From Pelodictyon luteolum (GTDB lineage Bacteria; Bacteroidota; Chlorobiia; Chlorobiales; Chlorobiaceae): DNA of 64,000 nucleotides. Positions 25,881 through 34,346 of the stretch are shown one piece after another; the first letter of the stretch is position 1, and each line of letters opens with the position of its first letter. The translations under genes and the position numbers were made by a program. The notes under the pieces are model-generated. The model was not told the DNA's origin, did not search any database, and was given only the letters and a program-made list of their open reading frames with translations. Location: contig NZ_LVWG01000032.1 of the NCBI RefSeq assembly GCF_001622165.1, positions 1 through 64,000 on the forward strand, written 5' to 3'.

Positions 25881-28025
25881 TCAGTGTTCGAAGAGCATTT
25901 CCGAGTAGGTCGGAAGCTGCCAGCGACTGCGGTCTACCATAAGCTCGAGCCGGTCGGCCACTTCGCGGACCTTCAGCATGAAGGGCAGCAGGGTGTTGGC
26001 ACAGTAGTCGGCCTTGGCGAATTCGCCATCAAGCGTTTCGAGCTTCTCGACCACCTCATCCAGTTCGGCCGTGAGGTCGATGAGGAGCGAAAGGTTCTCT
26101 GCAAGAGTCCTGTAGTGCCCGGCCTGGCTCTTCAGCGCAGCCTTCGACAGACCGATCTCGTCCGAAGCCGAGAGCAGGTTGTTGAAGGAGCTACCAATAT
26201 CGCCCTGGTACTCGCTCACATCGGGGATGACAAGGGTCTTCAGCATGAGCTGCAGGGTGCGGGCCTCGATGTCGACACCTTTCACATACCGCTCGAGACG
26301 GATGTTCAGGCGTGACTCGATCTCCTCGACGCTGAGCACGCCGTATTTGACGAACACCGACTGCACATCCTTGCTCTCCAATACCCTGAGGGCCTCCGGA
26401 GTGTTCTTCAGGTTCGGCAGACCTCGCTCTTTTGCTGCCTGCTGCAGGGCATCGCTGTAGTTGTCACCCGGGTAGCGGATCGCTTTGGTCGCGGTGATTT
26501 CCTCGCGGAGGGTTTCAAGGATTGCAGAATCGCGGTCTTTTCCAGCCTTGACTTTGGCTTCGATCGTGTCGGCCATTTCGTCGACGGCTTCTGCCATGAG
26601 GGTATTGAGCACCATGTTCGGTACCGACACAGCCTGACTGGAACCGACGGCCCGGAACTCGAACTTGTTGCCGGTGAAGGCGAAGGGCGAGGTACGGTTG
26701 CGATCGGTATAGTCCTTGTTGACCACCGGCACCTGCGAGAGTCCGAGGTTCAGCACCTGCTTTTCCGTCTTCAGATCTATCTTGCCGCTCTCAATCGCAT
26801 CAAGTACTCGCTCAAGCAGGTCGCCGAGGAAGACGGTGACGACTGCCGGAGGAGCCTCATTGGCGCCAAGCCGGTGGTCGTTGCCGATGCTCGAGATGGA
26901 CATGCGCAGCACGTCGGCGCGTTTGTAGACGCCCTTGAGGACAGCGACGAGGAAGACGAGGAACTGGATGTTCTTTTCTGGGGTGTCACCCGGATCGAGC
27001 AGGTTGACGCCGGTATCGGTACCGATCGACCAGTTGTTGTGCTTGCCCGAGCCGTTGATGCCGGCAAACGGCTTTTCAAGCAGCAGGAGCGCAAAACCCT
27101 TCTTCTCGGCGATCTTGCGCATCACCTCCATGATCAGAAGGTTGTGGTCTGTGGCAACGTTGGCCTCCTCGAAGAGCGGAGCGATCTCGAACTGGTGCGG
27201 AGCCACCTCGTTGTGGCGGGTCTTGGCGGGAATGCCGAGCAGGTAGAGCTCATGCTCGACCTCCTGCATGAACTCGAGTACGCGGTCCGGAATGGCGCCG
27301 AAATAGTGGTCCTCAAGCTGCTGGCCCTTCGGCGGCAATGCGCCGAGCAGAGTGCGGCCGCACATGATGAGGTCAGGACGCTCGCTGTAGAACTTCTTGT
27401 CGATGAGGAAGTATTCCTGCTCGACGCCGGCAAAGGTCTTGACGCGGGAAACGCCCTTCGTGCCCAGTGTTTCCAGAAGACGGAGAGAAGCCTTGCTTAC
27501 GGCGTTCATGGAGCGGAGGAGCGGGGTCTTGGCATCAAGTGCCTCTCCGTTATAGGAGATGAAGACGGTCGGAATGCAGAGCGTCACGCAGTTGCCGCCC
27601 TTCATGAGGAAAGCGGGGCTGGAAGGATCCCATGCAGTGTAGCCGCGTGCTTCAAACGTGGTGCGCATGCCGCCGGAGGGGAAACTCGAAGCATCAGGCT
27701 CGCCCTGGATGAGCTGCTCACCGGAAAAACGCTCTATCGGGGTACCGTCGCGATCGATGGAAAGGAACGCGTCATGCTTTTCAGCCGTCGAGCCTGTCAT
27801 CGGCTGGAACCAGTGGGTATAGTGGGTGGCGCCGTTGTCCATCGCCCACTCTTTCATGCCGTGGGCTACGACGCCCGCAATCTCTTCAGTAATCTCCCTG
27901 CCGGCCCTGATGGTATCCTGCAGTGCGGTAAAGACCTCTTTGGGGAGTCTGGCCCGCATGGCTTTCTGGTCGAAGGTCATCGCCCCGAAATAGGACGAAA
28001 CCACATTTTTATTCTCGATGCTCAA
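25881..28025 (-). CDS. glnN: Glutamine synthetase type III
   Basis: ATP-dependent ammonium assimilation (glutamate to glutamine). The large size (714 residues) and segments such as FAGVEQEYFLID, KTRHNEVAPHQFEIAPLFE, GINGSGKHNNWSIGTD and AIRYPGDNYSDALQQAA identify the GSIII class rather than GSI. I start at TTG 28025 because AAGGAGG lies five bases upstream of it; the frame continues to another TTG at 28064 without a ribosome site. It follows an Lrp-type regulator gene on the same strand and is closed by a terminator at 25831-25857. GSIII in this phylum is the presumed main or secondary nitrogen entry enzyme. Confidence 0.93.
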   Translation of the reverse strand: MSIENKNVVSSYFGAMTFDQKAMRARLPKEVFTALQDTIRAGREITEEIAGVVAHGMKEWAMDNGATHYTHWFQPMTGSTAEKHDAFLSIDRDGTPIERFSGEQLIQGEPDASSFPSGGMRTTFEARGYTAWDPSSPAFLMKGGNCVTLCIPTVFISYNGEALDAKTPLLRSMNAVSKASLRLLETLGTKGVSRVKTFAGVEQEYFLIDKKFYSERPDLIMCGRTLLGALPPKGQQLEDHYFGAIPDRVLEFMQEVEHELYLLGIPAKTRHNEVAPHQFEIAPLFEEANVATDHNLLIMEVMRKIAEKKGFALLLLEKPFAGINGSGKHNNWSIGTDTGVNLLDPGDTPEKNIQFLVFLVAVLKGVYKRADVLRMSISSIGNDHRLGANEAPPAVVTVFLGDLLERVLDAIESGKIDLKTEKQVLNLGLSQVPVVNKDYTDRNRTSPFAFTGNKFEFRAVGSSQAVSVPNMVLNTLMAEAVDEMADTIEAKVKAGKDRDSAILETLREEITATKAIRYPGDNYSDALQQAAKERGLPNLKNTPEALRVLESKDVQSVFVKYGVLSVEEIESRLNIRLERYVKGVDIEARTLQLMLKTLVIPDVSEYQGDIGSSFNNLLSASDEIGLSKAALKSQAGHYRTLAENLSLLIDLTAELDEVVEKLETLDGEFAKADYCANTLLPFMLKVREVADRLELMVDRSRWQLPTYSEMLFEH

Positions 28026-28119
28026 GAGAACCTCCTTGTTGGTTTGCTTGGTGTTGCCTGTCAAAATCGAATACGTAAAACAATAAATGAATGCTGCCTA
28101 AAGGAATGCTGCCCTCCGC

Positions 28120-28644
28120 CTATTTCCTCGACTTCTTCTCGTCGTAGGTGATCAGCACCTGGCGGTCCTGCAGATTGTTGCGGATGATGTCCGCTCCTAT
28201 TTTCCTCGTCTTCTTCAGCTGGGAAAGCACAAAGCTCGTATTCGTGCTCATCACTCCCGGCCAGCTCTGTATGCGTGAAAGGAACTTCTCGAGCGATCCG
28301 GTGTTGTGGGTCATGACCCGGAGGATATGCGACCCCTCGCCGGTGACGGAATAGCACTCCATGATCTCGTCCTCCTTCATCACATGCTCCATGAAGGACT
28401 TGTAATGCTTGGAGGAATCAACCCGGACCCGCACGAACGCCTGGATATCGAAGCCGAGCTGGCGTTCGTCAACATCCATCGTAAAGCCCTTGACAATGCC
28501 GTTTTTCTGCAGCTTGTCGAGCCGTTCACTGACGGACGGGATGGAAAGGCCCACGACCTCGGCGAGTTCGCTCAGCCGGATCCGTCCATTCTCCCCCATG
28601 GACTCGATGATTTTCAAGTCGATCAGATCAAGATGTCCCGACAT
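28120..28644 (-). CDS. Lrp/AsnC family transcriptional regulator
   Basis: A 174-residue regulator. The N-terminal winged helix-turn-helix is LSELAEVVGLSIPSVSERLDKLQKNGIVKGF, and the C-terminal RAM effector domain includes MECYSVTGEGSHILRVMTHN. The residues after about 150 are highly basic (SQLKKTRKIGAD, DEKKSRK). It lies 94 bp upstream of glnN on the same strand, so control of glnN by nitrogen or amino acid level is likely but inferred. The short direct repeat GAATGCTGCC (28089-28098 and 28104-28113) in the gap could be an operator. Confidence 0.9.
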   Translation of the reverse strand: MSGHLDLIDLKIIESMGENGRIRLSELAEVVGLSIPSVSERLDKLQKNGIVKGFTMDVDERQLGFDIQAFVRVRVDSSKHYKSFMEHVMKEDEIMECYSVTGEGSHILRVMTHNTGSLEKFLSRIQSWPGVMSTNTSFVLSQLKKTRKIGADIIRNNLQDRQVLITYDEKKSRK

Positions 28645-28869
28645 AACGGTGGCGGATTAAATTCAATTTTGTAAGAAAATTACACATTTCTAAGAAATAA
28701 GCAATGATTTTCTTAAAAAGAAGGCATATGATCGCATTATTTCTTAAATAATTTAGGGATGGGAGCGTAAAACACATTTCCCGGGAACAGGAAAAGCGCG
28801 TATCGGGTTGTTTCGTATTGCTTTCCTTCAAGTGATTGTGCAATTTATTCAATTCGCCGAAAGAGTCCA

Positions 28870-29085
28870 CTGAAAAATGACACACCCCCAGGTAATGAGC
28901 AACTATCAGATAGAGCGGCCGAACCCTCGCCCGGAAGAAAGAAAAACAATAGAAAAAAAGTGTTCATAGAGCCCGCCGCGAGAGTGGCGGCCGATGACCT
29001 GCGCTTCGTCGTCAAAGAGGGACTGAAGCTCGGCGTGCGGATCATTTCGGAAATTGACAGGGCACTGCGGGCGCTCACTCGCTGA
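28870..29085 (+). CDS. Possible small protein with a non-ATG start
   Basis: An open frame ends at TGA 29085 and encodes a coherent, mixed-charge C-terminus (residues RVAADDLRFVVKEGLKLGV followed by IISEIDRALRAL). It has no ATG or TTG in frame after the last upstream stop (28768-28770). The only candidates are CTG 28870, GTG 28960 (no ribosome site) or a rare ATT. A second frame with ATG 28877 ends at 28969 and would join it only by a shift in the run of seven As at 28953-28959. No family is recognised. It could be a real small gene or decayed. Confidence 0.3.
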   Translation: MKNDTPPGNEQLSDRAAEPSPGRKKNNRKKVFIEPAARVAADDLRFVVKEGLKLGVRIISEIDRALRALTR

Positions 29086-29133
29086 GGGCCTAAGGCAGAA
29101 GCGTCAGCATTGCCGAATCCCGTCTCAAATCCC

Positions 29134-29139
29134 TATATT
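29134..29139 (+). promoter_or_regulatory. Candidate promoter element TATATT before crtQ
   Basis: TATATT lies about 97 bp before the carotene desaturase start and about 40 bp upstream of a (GA)n tract. The same element precedes other leading genes. Confidence 0.3.
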
Positions 29140-29179
29140 CACGTTTGAATTGCAGTGCACGGACGACAAAGAGCGACCG

Positions 29180-29210
<31 letters not shown>

Positions 29211-29235
29211 CAACCATTTAGATATCTGTTGAACG

Positions 29236-30597
29236 GTGAAAATTGCCATTTTCGGCGCAGGAGTCGCAGGGCTCTCAGCCGCCATAGAACTTGTTGAACG
29301 GGGCCACAGCGTTGAAATCTATGAAAAGCGCAAGGTGCTCGGCGGAAAGGTCTCGGTATGGAAAGACAGTGAGGGTGACTCCATCGAATCGGGCCTCCAT
29401 ATCGTCTTCGGCGGATACAGCCAGCTGCAGGAGTACCTGAAACGGGTCGGAGCTGAAGACAACTACCTCTGGAAGGAGCACTCCCTCATATACGCAGAAC
29501 CCGACGGGGCCCAGTCATTCTTCAGGAAAGCCAACCTGCCGAGCCCCTGGGCCGAAGTGGTGGGCGGCATGCAGGCCGACTTCCTCACCATGTGGGACAA
29601 GATTTCACTCATCAAGGGCCTCTGGCCTGCACTGGCCGGAAACGAGGAGTATTTCCGCAGCCAGGACCACATGACATACTCGGAATGGCACCGGCTGCAC
29701 GGAGCCTCTGAGCACTCTCTCCAGAAACTCTGGCGGGCCATCGCTCTGGCAATGAACTTCATCGAGCCGAATGTCATCAGCGCACGGCCGATGATCACCA
29801 TATTCAAGTACTTCGGCACCGACTACGCAGCGACCAAGTTCGGCTTTTTCCGCAAAAACCCCGGCGAGTCGATGATTGAGCCGATGCGGCAGTATATCCA
29901 GAGCCGCGGAGGGAGGATATTCGTGGACGCCCGCCTCAGCCGCTTTGAGCTTGAAGGCGACGAGACAATCAAGAGCGCCGTGCTCCGCGACGGCCACACC
30001 ATCGAAGCCGATGCCTACATCTCCGCCCTGCCGGTCCACAACCTGAAAAAGGTCCTCCCGGACGAATGGCTCCGTCACGACTACTTCCGCAACCTCCATC
30101 AGTTCACCGGAAGTCCGGTCATCAACTGCCAGCTGTGGTTCGACCGCAAGATCACCGATACTGACAACCTCATGTTCTCTGAAGGCACCATTTTCGCCAC
30201 CTTCGCCGATGTCTCCCTGACCTGCCCCGACGACTTCCAGGCCGGCATGGGCACCGCAAACGGCGGCAGCGTCATGAGCCTCGTACTCGCCCCCGCGCAC
30301 CAGCTGATGGACATGCCGAACCATGTCATCACGGACATGGTGATGAAAGACATCCATAACCGGTTCCCGAAATCCCGCGATGCGAAACTCCTGAAATCGA
30401 CCATCGTGAAAATCCCCCAGTCCGTCTACAAGGCCGTTCCCGATGTCGACCGGTACCGCCCAGACCAGCTTGGCCCCGTGAGAAACCTGTTTCTGGCAGG
30501 AGACTATACCGACCAGCACTATCTGGCGTCCATGGAAGGCGCCGCCCTCAGCGGACGGCAGGCGGCAGAAAAGCTGATGGCGAAATTCGGAGGATGA
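29236..30597 (+). CDS. crtQ: FAD-dependent carotene desaturase (CrtP/CrtQ type, probably zeta-carotene desaturase)
   Basis: A 453-residue flavoprotein of carotenoid synthesis. The N-terminal dinucleotide fold is KIAIFGAGVAGLSAAIELVE, followed by GGKVSVWKDSEGDSIESGLHIVFGGY, which is typical of the plant/cyanobacterial CrtP/CrtQ desaturases rather than bacterial CrtI. The C-terminus has LFLAGDYTDQHYLASMEGAALSGR. In green sulfur bacteria two such enzymes make lycopene. I favour CrtQ from length and recalled gene order near a chlorosome gene, but CrtP cannot be excluded by eye. It uses a GTG start and sits downstream of a GA repeat. Confidence 0.8.
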   Translation: MKIAIFGAGVAGLSAAIELVERGHSVEIYEKRKVLGGKVSVWKDSEGDSIESGLHIVFGGYSQLQEYLKRVGAEDNYLWKEHSLIYAEPDGAQSFFRKANLPSPWAEVVGGMQADFLTMWDKISLIKGLWPALAGNEEYFRSQDHMTYSEWHRLHGASEHSLQKLWRAIALAMNFIEPNVISARPMITIFKYFGTDYAATKFGFFRKNPGESMIEPMRQYIQSRGGRIFVDARLSRFELEGDETIKSAVLRDGHTIEADAYISALPVHNLKKVLPDEWLRHDYFRNLHQFTGSPVINCQLWFDRKITDTDNLMFSEGTIFATFADVSLTCPDDFQAGMGTANGGSVMSLVLAPAHQLMDMPNHVITDMVMKDIHNRFPKSRDAKLLKSTIVKIPQSVYKAVPDVDRYRPDQLGPVRNLFLAGDYTDQHYLASMEGAALSGRQAAEKLMAKFGG

Positions 30598-30702
30598 AGC
30601 GGCTCTTGGTGAAGAAGAATATGGCCGACTGATACGGGTAAGGGTGACGTGATATGATATTAAATTACGGCTGGCGCCCAAGGACTTGGTGCTGGGATTG
30701 CG

Positions 30703-30708
30703 TATATT
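30703..30708 (+). promoter_or_regulatory. Candidate promoter element TATATT before the chlorosome gene
   Basis: TATATT lies 49 bp before the start of the chlorosome envelope protein gene. No clear -35 element was seen. Confidence 0.35.
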
Positions 30709-30756
30709 GTATCAACATCACAAACACCAACAATCATTCATTAATCTTACAGCATC

Positions 30757-31422
30757 ATGGCAGCAGAAGAGCTCAACAAACCGGTTACACCGGCGGCACC
30801 GGCAAAACAGGCAGACATGCAGGGAGCCAATGTCGGCAATGGCGACATGGCACATCTCATCGGCAATATGGGCCTGCTCATCGATTCCACCATCGAATCG
30901 GTGCAGGGCGTGATCAATTCGGTCAGTTCGGCCACCGGCCAGCTGATTGAGGGAGTCACCACCACCATAAACTCCGACCAGGTCAAGGAAATGATCAGCA
31001 CCGTCAGCTCGGCCACCGGCCAGCTCGTCGACGGCGTAACATCCACCATGAACTCCGACCAGGTCAAGGAAATGATCAGCACCGTCAGCTCGGCTACCGG
31101 CCAGCTCGTCGACGGCGTCACGGCAACCCTGAACTCCGAGCAGGTCAAAAGCTCATTCCAGGAGCTCGGCAAGCTCTGGACCAACATCCTCGAGAGCCTG
31201 AACACGACCGTTGCGACCGGTCAGGTTCAGGACCTGTTCAACAATGTCAGCGCCGGACTCGGCCAGCTGATGGGCAGCGTCATGCCTGGCGGCATGCAGA
31301 TGGGCGGAAACGGTGACAAAGCGAAAAAAGAGATCAAGCAGATCCCCTTCTCGCAGAAAGAAACCGCCGCACCTGCGGCTCCTGCTGCACAGCTGCCCGG
31401 TACGCCCGGCCAGCAGAACTGA
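30757..31422 (+). CDS. csmH: Chlorosome envelope protein (CsmH-like)
   Basis: A 221-residue protein that should sit in the lipid monolayer of the chlorosome, the light-harvesting antenna attached to the inner membrane. The N-terminus (PVTPAAPAKQADMQG) and amphipathic helical repeats (VSSATGQLVDGVTSTMNS) resemble the CsmC/CsmD/CsmH group. The length near 22 kDa fits CsmH best, and proximity to crtQ and bchFCX agrees with recalled Chlorobium gene order. Residues 52-132 are three near-identical 27-residue repeats. The tail is rich in Ala and Pro. It is followed directly by a strong terminator, consistent with a highly expressed single gene. Confidence 0.75.
   Translation: MAAEELNKPVTPAAPAKQADMQGANVGNGDMAHLIGNMGLLIDSTIESVQGVINSVSSATGQLIEGVTTTINSDQVKEMISTVSSATGQLVDGVTSTMNSDQVKEMISTVSSATGQLVDGVTATLNSEQVKSSFQELGKLWTNILESLNTTVATGQVQDLFNNVSAGLGQLMGSVMPGGMQMGGNGDKAKKEIKQIPFSQKETAAPAAPAAQLPGTPGQQN
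30910..31152 (+). repeat. Three tandem 81-bp repeats within the chlorosome gene
   Basis: In-frame units at 30910-30990, 30991-31071 and 31072-31152 encode the 27-residue amphipathic repeat. Units two and three are nearly identical at the DNA level. Confidence 0.9.
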
Positions 31423-31472
31423 AGAACCACCCCCTCTTATAGTCGCCTGCCAGAATAGCGGCAGAACTGAAT

Positions 31473-31514
31473 GCTGAAAATCCCCCGAGATCCCCCAACA
31501 GGGGGGTTTTCAGC
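31473..31514 (+). terminator. Terminator after the chlorosome gene
   Basis: GCTGAAAA-TCCCCC pairs with GGGGGG-TTTTCAGC around a 14-nt loop, about 50 bp after the stop codon. The T4 tract lies inside the stem end, and the hairpin is long and stable. Confidence 0.75.
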
Positions 31515-31561
31515 CTTCCTTTACCGGAAATCTTCCCCCCGGCTTGAAAAGGAATACTGCA

Positions 31562-33022
31562 GTGAAAAAGACATGCCATACCATCCCGCCGTCGGACAGG
31601 AAACCGGCAGCGCGAAAAAATACCGTGCTCATTGCCGATGATGACGAAACCTCGCGGAGGATCTTCAGTCATTTCGTCAGGAAAATGGGCTACACGGCTC
31701 TGGTCGTGCAGAACGGCATGGAGTGCATCGAGAGCATCACGGAACAGTCGCCCGATGTCATCCTGCTCGACATCAACATGCCGGGCAAGGACGGATTTGA
31801 AGTGATGCTGCACATGAAGACAGAGCACATCAAAACCCCGGTCATCATCATCACGGCTTCGCACGACATTCCCCAGGCGGTCAAATGCATCAAGCTCGGC
31901 GCCTATGAATACCTGACCAAGCCACTGAACATCGACCGGCTTGAAATCGTCATGCGCAACTCCCTTGCCGAATCGGCGCTGCAGATCGAAGTCAAAAACC
32001 TGAAGAAGGAACTCCGGACGCGTGACATCTTCCAGCACATCATCGGCAGAAGCAGGGCCATAAAGGCATCCATGGAACAGGCCGTCCAGGTCATGGAAAC
32101 CGACCTGAACGTCCTGATACTCGGGGAAAGCGGCACAGGCAAGGAGCTCTTCGCCCAGGCGATCCATCAGGGCAGCAGAAGAAACTGCGGACCATTCGTC
32201 TCGGTCAACTGCGCCGCCATATCCAGCACGCTGGCCGACAGCATACTCTTCGGCCACGCAAAGGGGTCGTTTACCGGCGCAGCCAGCGACCACACCGGTT
32301 TTTTCGAGCAGGCTGACAAGGGCACCATCTTCCTCGACGAGATCGGTGACATGGAAGCAGACATCCAGGCAAAGGTGCTCAGGGCAATACAGGAGAGGAA
32401 AATCCGCCGGGTTGGTGAAAAACACGAGCGTTCGGTCGACTTCCGGGTCATTTCGGCAACCAACAGGAACTTCGCCGATGCCATACGCTCAAACCAGTTC
32501 CGCGAGGACCTCTACTACCGGCTGGAAGAGTTCCCGCTCTTCCTTCCGCCGCTCAGAGAAAGGCCCGAAGACATCCCTTTGCTGGCGCGCCATTTTCTGG
32601 ATGAGTTCGCCAGTGCCAACAACATCGAAAAGCTCAGCTTCACCGATGAAGCGCTCGCGGGGTCCAAAGAGTATCACTGGCCGGGGAACATCCGTGAGCT
32701 CAAAAACGCCGTCCAGCGGGCGGCCGTTACAAGAAAAGGAGATGAGGTCGATTCCCTTCGCCCGATCCTCAAGCACGGAAACGGCAGCACAGCCGGACAC
32801 CCCGCATCTGCGCTCGCGGGTTCAGCCGCACAGCGCTCGGCTGGCCATGGACCCGACATGCAGTCCTACTCGCTTGAGGAGCACGAACGGGAAGCGATAC
32901 TGAAAGCATACAAGGCCTCGAACGGCAACCTCACCAAAACTGCACGGATGCTCGGCATCGGAAGGGCAACCCTTTACCGCAAACTCGACAAGTTCGGCCT
33001 GGAATACCTCAAGACCGGCTGA
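31562..33022 (+). CDS. Sigma-54-dependent response regulator (NtrC family)
   Basis: Domains in order: receiver (NTVLIADDDETS, phospho-acceptor Asp70 in LLDINMP, Lys in YLTKPLNID), sigma-54 AAA+ domain (Walker A GESGTGKE, Walker B FLDEIGDM) and Fis-type HTH at the C-terminus (NLTKTARMLGIGRATLYRKL). The sigma-54 contact loop reads GSFTGA (about residues 235-240) instead of GAFTGA. I start at GTG 31562, preceded by AAAAGGA; a TTG at 31544 is open in frame. No sensor kinase is adjacent, so it is an orphan activator. Its target genes cannot be named. Confidence 0.9.
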   Translation: MKKTCHTIPPSDRKPAARKNTVLIADDDETSRRIFSHFVRKMGYTALVVQNGMECIESITEQSPDVILLDINMPGKDGFEVMLHMKTEHIKTPVIIITASHDIPQAVKCIKLGAYEYLTKPLNIDRLEIVMRNSLAESALQIEVKNLKKELRTRDIFQHIIGRSRAIKASMEQAVQVMETDLNVLILGESGTGKELFAQAIHQGSRRNCGPFVSVNCAAISSTLADSILFGHAKGSFTGAASDHTGFFEQADKGTIFLDEIGDMEADIQAKVLRAIQERKIRRVGEKHERSVDFRVISATNRNFADAIRSNQFREDLYYRLEEFPLFLPPLRERPEDIPLLARHFLDEFASANNIEKLSFTDEALAGSKEYHWPGNIRELKNAVQRAAVTRKGDEVDSLRPILKHGNGSTAGHPASALAGSAAQRSAGHGPDMQSYSLEEHEREAILKAYKASNGNLTKTARMLGIGRATLYRKLDKFGLEYLKTG

Positions 33023-33038
33023 AAATAGGGATCGACCC

Positions 33039-33485
33039 TTACCCTTGCCCCATGCCGGTGTGACCGAACCCGCCCTCACCGCGCTCCGTATCGCCGAGCG
33101 TGTCGACTTCAACGAAGGAAACCTGCTCGACACGGGCGACGACCATCTGCGCAATGCGGTCACCGTGGCTGACCTTGAACGGGTCCCTGCCGTGATTGAC
33201 GAGAATCACCTTCACCTCACCGCGGTAATCAGCATCGATCGTTGCCGGAGAATTGGGAAGGGATATGAGGTTACGCAGAGCAAGCCCGCTGCGCGGTCGC
33301 AGCTGGGCCTCATATCCTTCGGGAAGCTCTATGGCCAGTCCCGTCGCAATAAGCTCCGCCGAGCCCGGCGCCACAACAACCGGAGCCTCAAGGCAGGCGG
33401 AAACATCCATGCCTGCGGCGTGTCGTGTAGCATAAACCGGCAGAAACGCTTGTTTGTTAAGCCGCACAATCTTTACTTTCAGCAT
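33039..33485 (-). CDS. dut: dUTP diphosphatase
   Basis: Hydrolyses dUTP to dUMP, preventing uracil incorporation and supplying thymidylate synthesis. The family motifs are present: [43 protein letters not shown] and the C-terminal [11 protein letters not shown], where the usual Ser of GFGSTG is His. The length of 148 residues is normal. It faces the sigma-54 regulator tail-to-tail with 16 bp between stops. Confidence 0.95.
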   Translation of the reverse strand: MLKVKIVRLNKQAFLPVYATRHAAGMDVSACLEAPVVVAPGSAELIATGLAIELPEGYEAQLRPRSGLALRNLISLPNSPATIDADYRGEVKVILVNHGRDPFKVSHGDRIAQMVVARVEQVSFVEVDTLGDTERGEGGFGHTGMGQG

Positions 33486-33582
33486 CTGCAGTACTTTTTA
33501 TCATTACTGGAACAGTCCATCAGGCCGCCCGGTACACGGGAAACTCCTCGAGGGCGCATCCAGAGCCCGGAGGCAATATACG

Positions 33583-34332
33583 ATGCAAATGGAAAGTGAC
33601 GGCTCCCGTGTTTACGCCCTGGCCTTCGGCGCCCATCCCGACGATGTCGAACTCTCATGCGGTGCGACGCTGCTTAAAATAATGGGCGAAGGCAGCAAGG
33701 TCGCCGTCTGCGACCTCACCCGCGGGGAAATGGGCACGCTCGGCACTCCCGAAACCCGTCGGAAAGAGGCCGCGGAAGCCGCGAAAGCCATGGGCTACCG
33801 TGAACGCGTGCAGCTCGACCTCGGCGACTCGAAACTTTTCTACAACGAAGAGAACCTCCACGCCGTCATAGCAGTCATCCGCCGCTTCCGCCCGCAGGCG
33901 GTCTTCTGCAATCCGGCCGAAGAGCGCCACCCCGACCATGTGAAAGCCTCGAAGCTGGTGACTGACGCCTGTTACTATGCCGGGCTCCGCCAGCTGAAAA
34001 CCACTGACGGGGGCACCCCGCAGGAACCGCACCGGCCGCGCCACATTTTCCACTATATCCAGTTCAGGGACCTCGCTCCGGACATGATCGTCGACGTGTC
34101 CGATACTTTCGAGGCCTCACGCCATGGGCTCCTCTCCTTCACCTCCCAGTTCTGGCAGGAGGGCGAGAGCGGTTCGCCGGCCACACTGATCAAACGCAAG
34201 GAGTTTCTCAGCGGCCTTGAAGCCCGGGCACGCGCGCTCGGCGAACAGATCGGCGCCCAATACGGCGAAGGGCTCATAGAAACCACAACCCCGGCCGTTC
34301 GAACCTTCACGGCCTGCTTCCCCGACATCTAA
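33583..34332 (+). CDS. bshB1: Bacillithiol-type deacetylase BshB1
   Basis: A PIG-L/LmbE-family zinc deacetylase that removes acetyl from GlcNAc-malate in low-molecular-weight thiol synthesis. The zinc motif AHPDDVELSCG is near residue 17. RHPDHVKASKLV and the later FHYIQF segment are characteristic of the BshB1 subgroup. Green sulfur bacteria are known to make N-methyl-bacillithiol. ATG 33583 is chosen with GGAGG at 33569-33573. It is followed after 14 bp by a substrate-binding lipoprotein gene, so cotranscription is likely. The rest of the thiol pathway is not in the window. Confidence 0.85.
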   Translation: MQMESDGSRVYALAFGAHPDDVELSCGATLLKIMGEGSKVAVCDLTRGEMGTLGTPETRRKEAAEAAKAMGYRERVQLDLGDSKLFYNEENLHAVIAVIRRFRPQAVFCNPAEERHPDHVKASKLVTDACYYAGLRQLKTTDGGTPQEPHRPRHIFHYIQFRDLAPDMIVDVSDTFEASRHGLLSFTSQFWQEGESGSPATLIKRKEFLSGLEARARALGEQIGAQYGEGLIETTTPAVRTFTACFPDI

Positions 34333-34346
34333 CACCTCTTCCCCCC

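Noticed and set aside
26874-28151. 425-codon plus-strand open frame opposite glnN
   Set aside because: Glutamine synthetase III motifs, ribosome site and terminator on the minus strand are decisive; the plus frame shows no family features.
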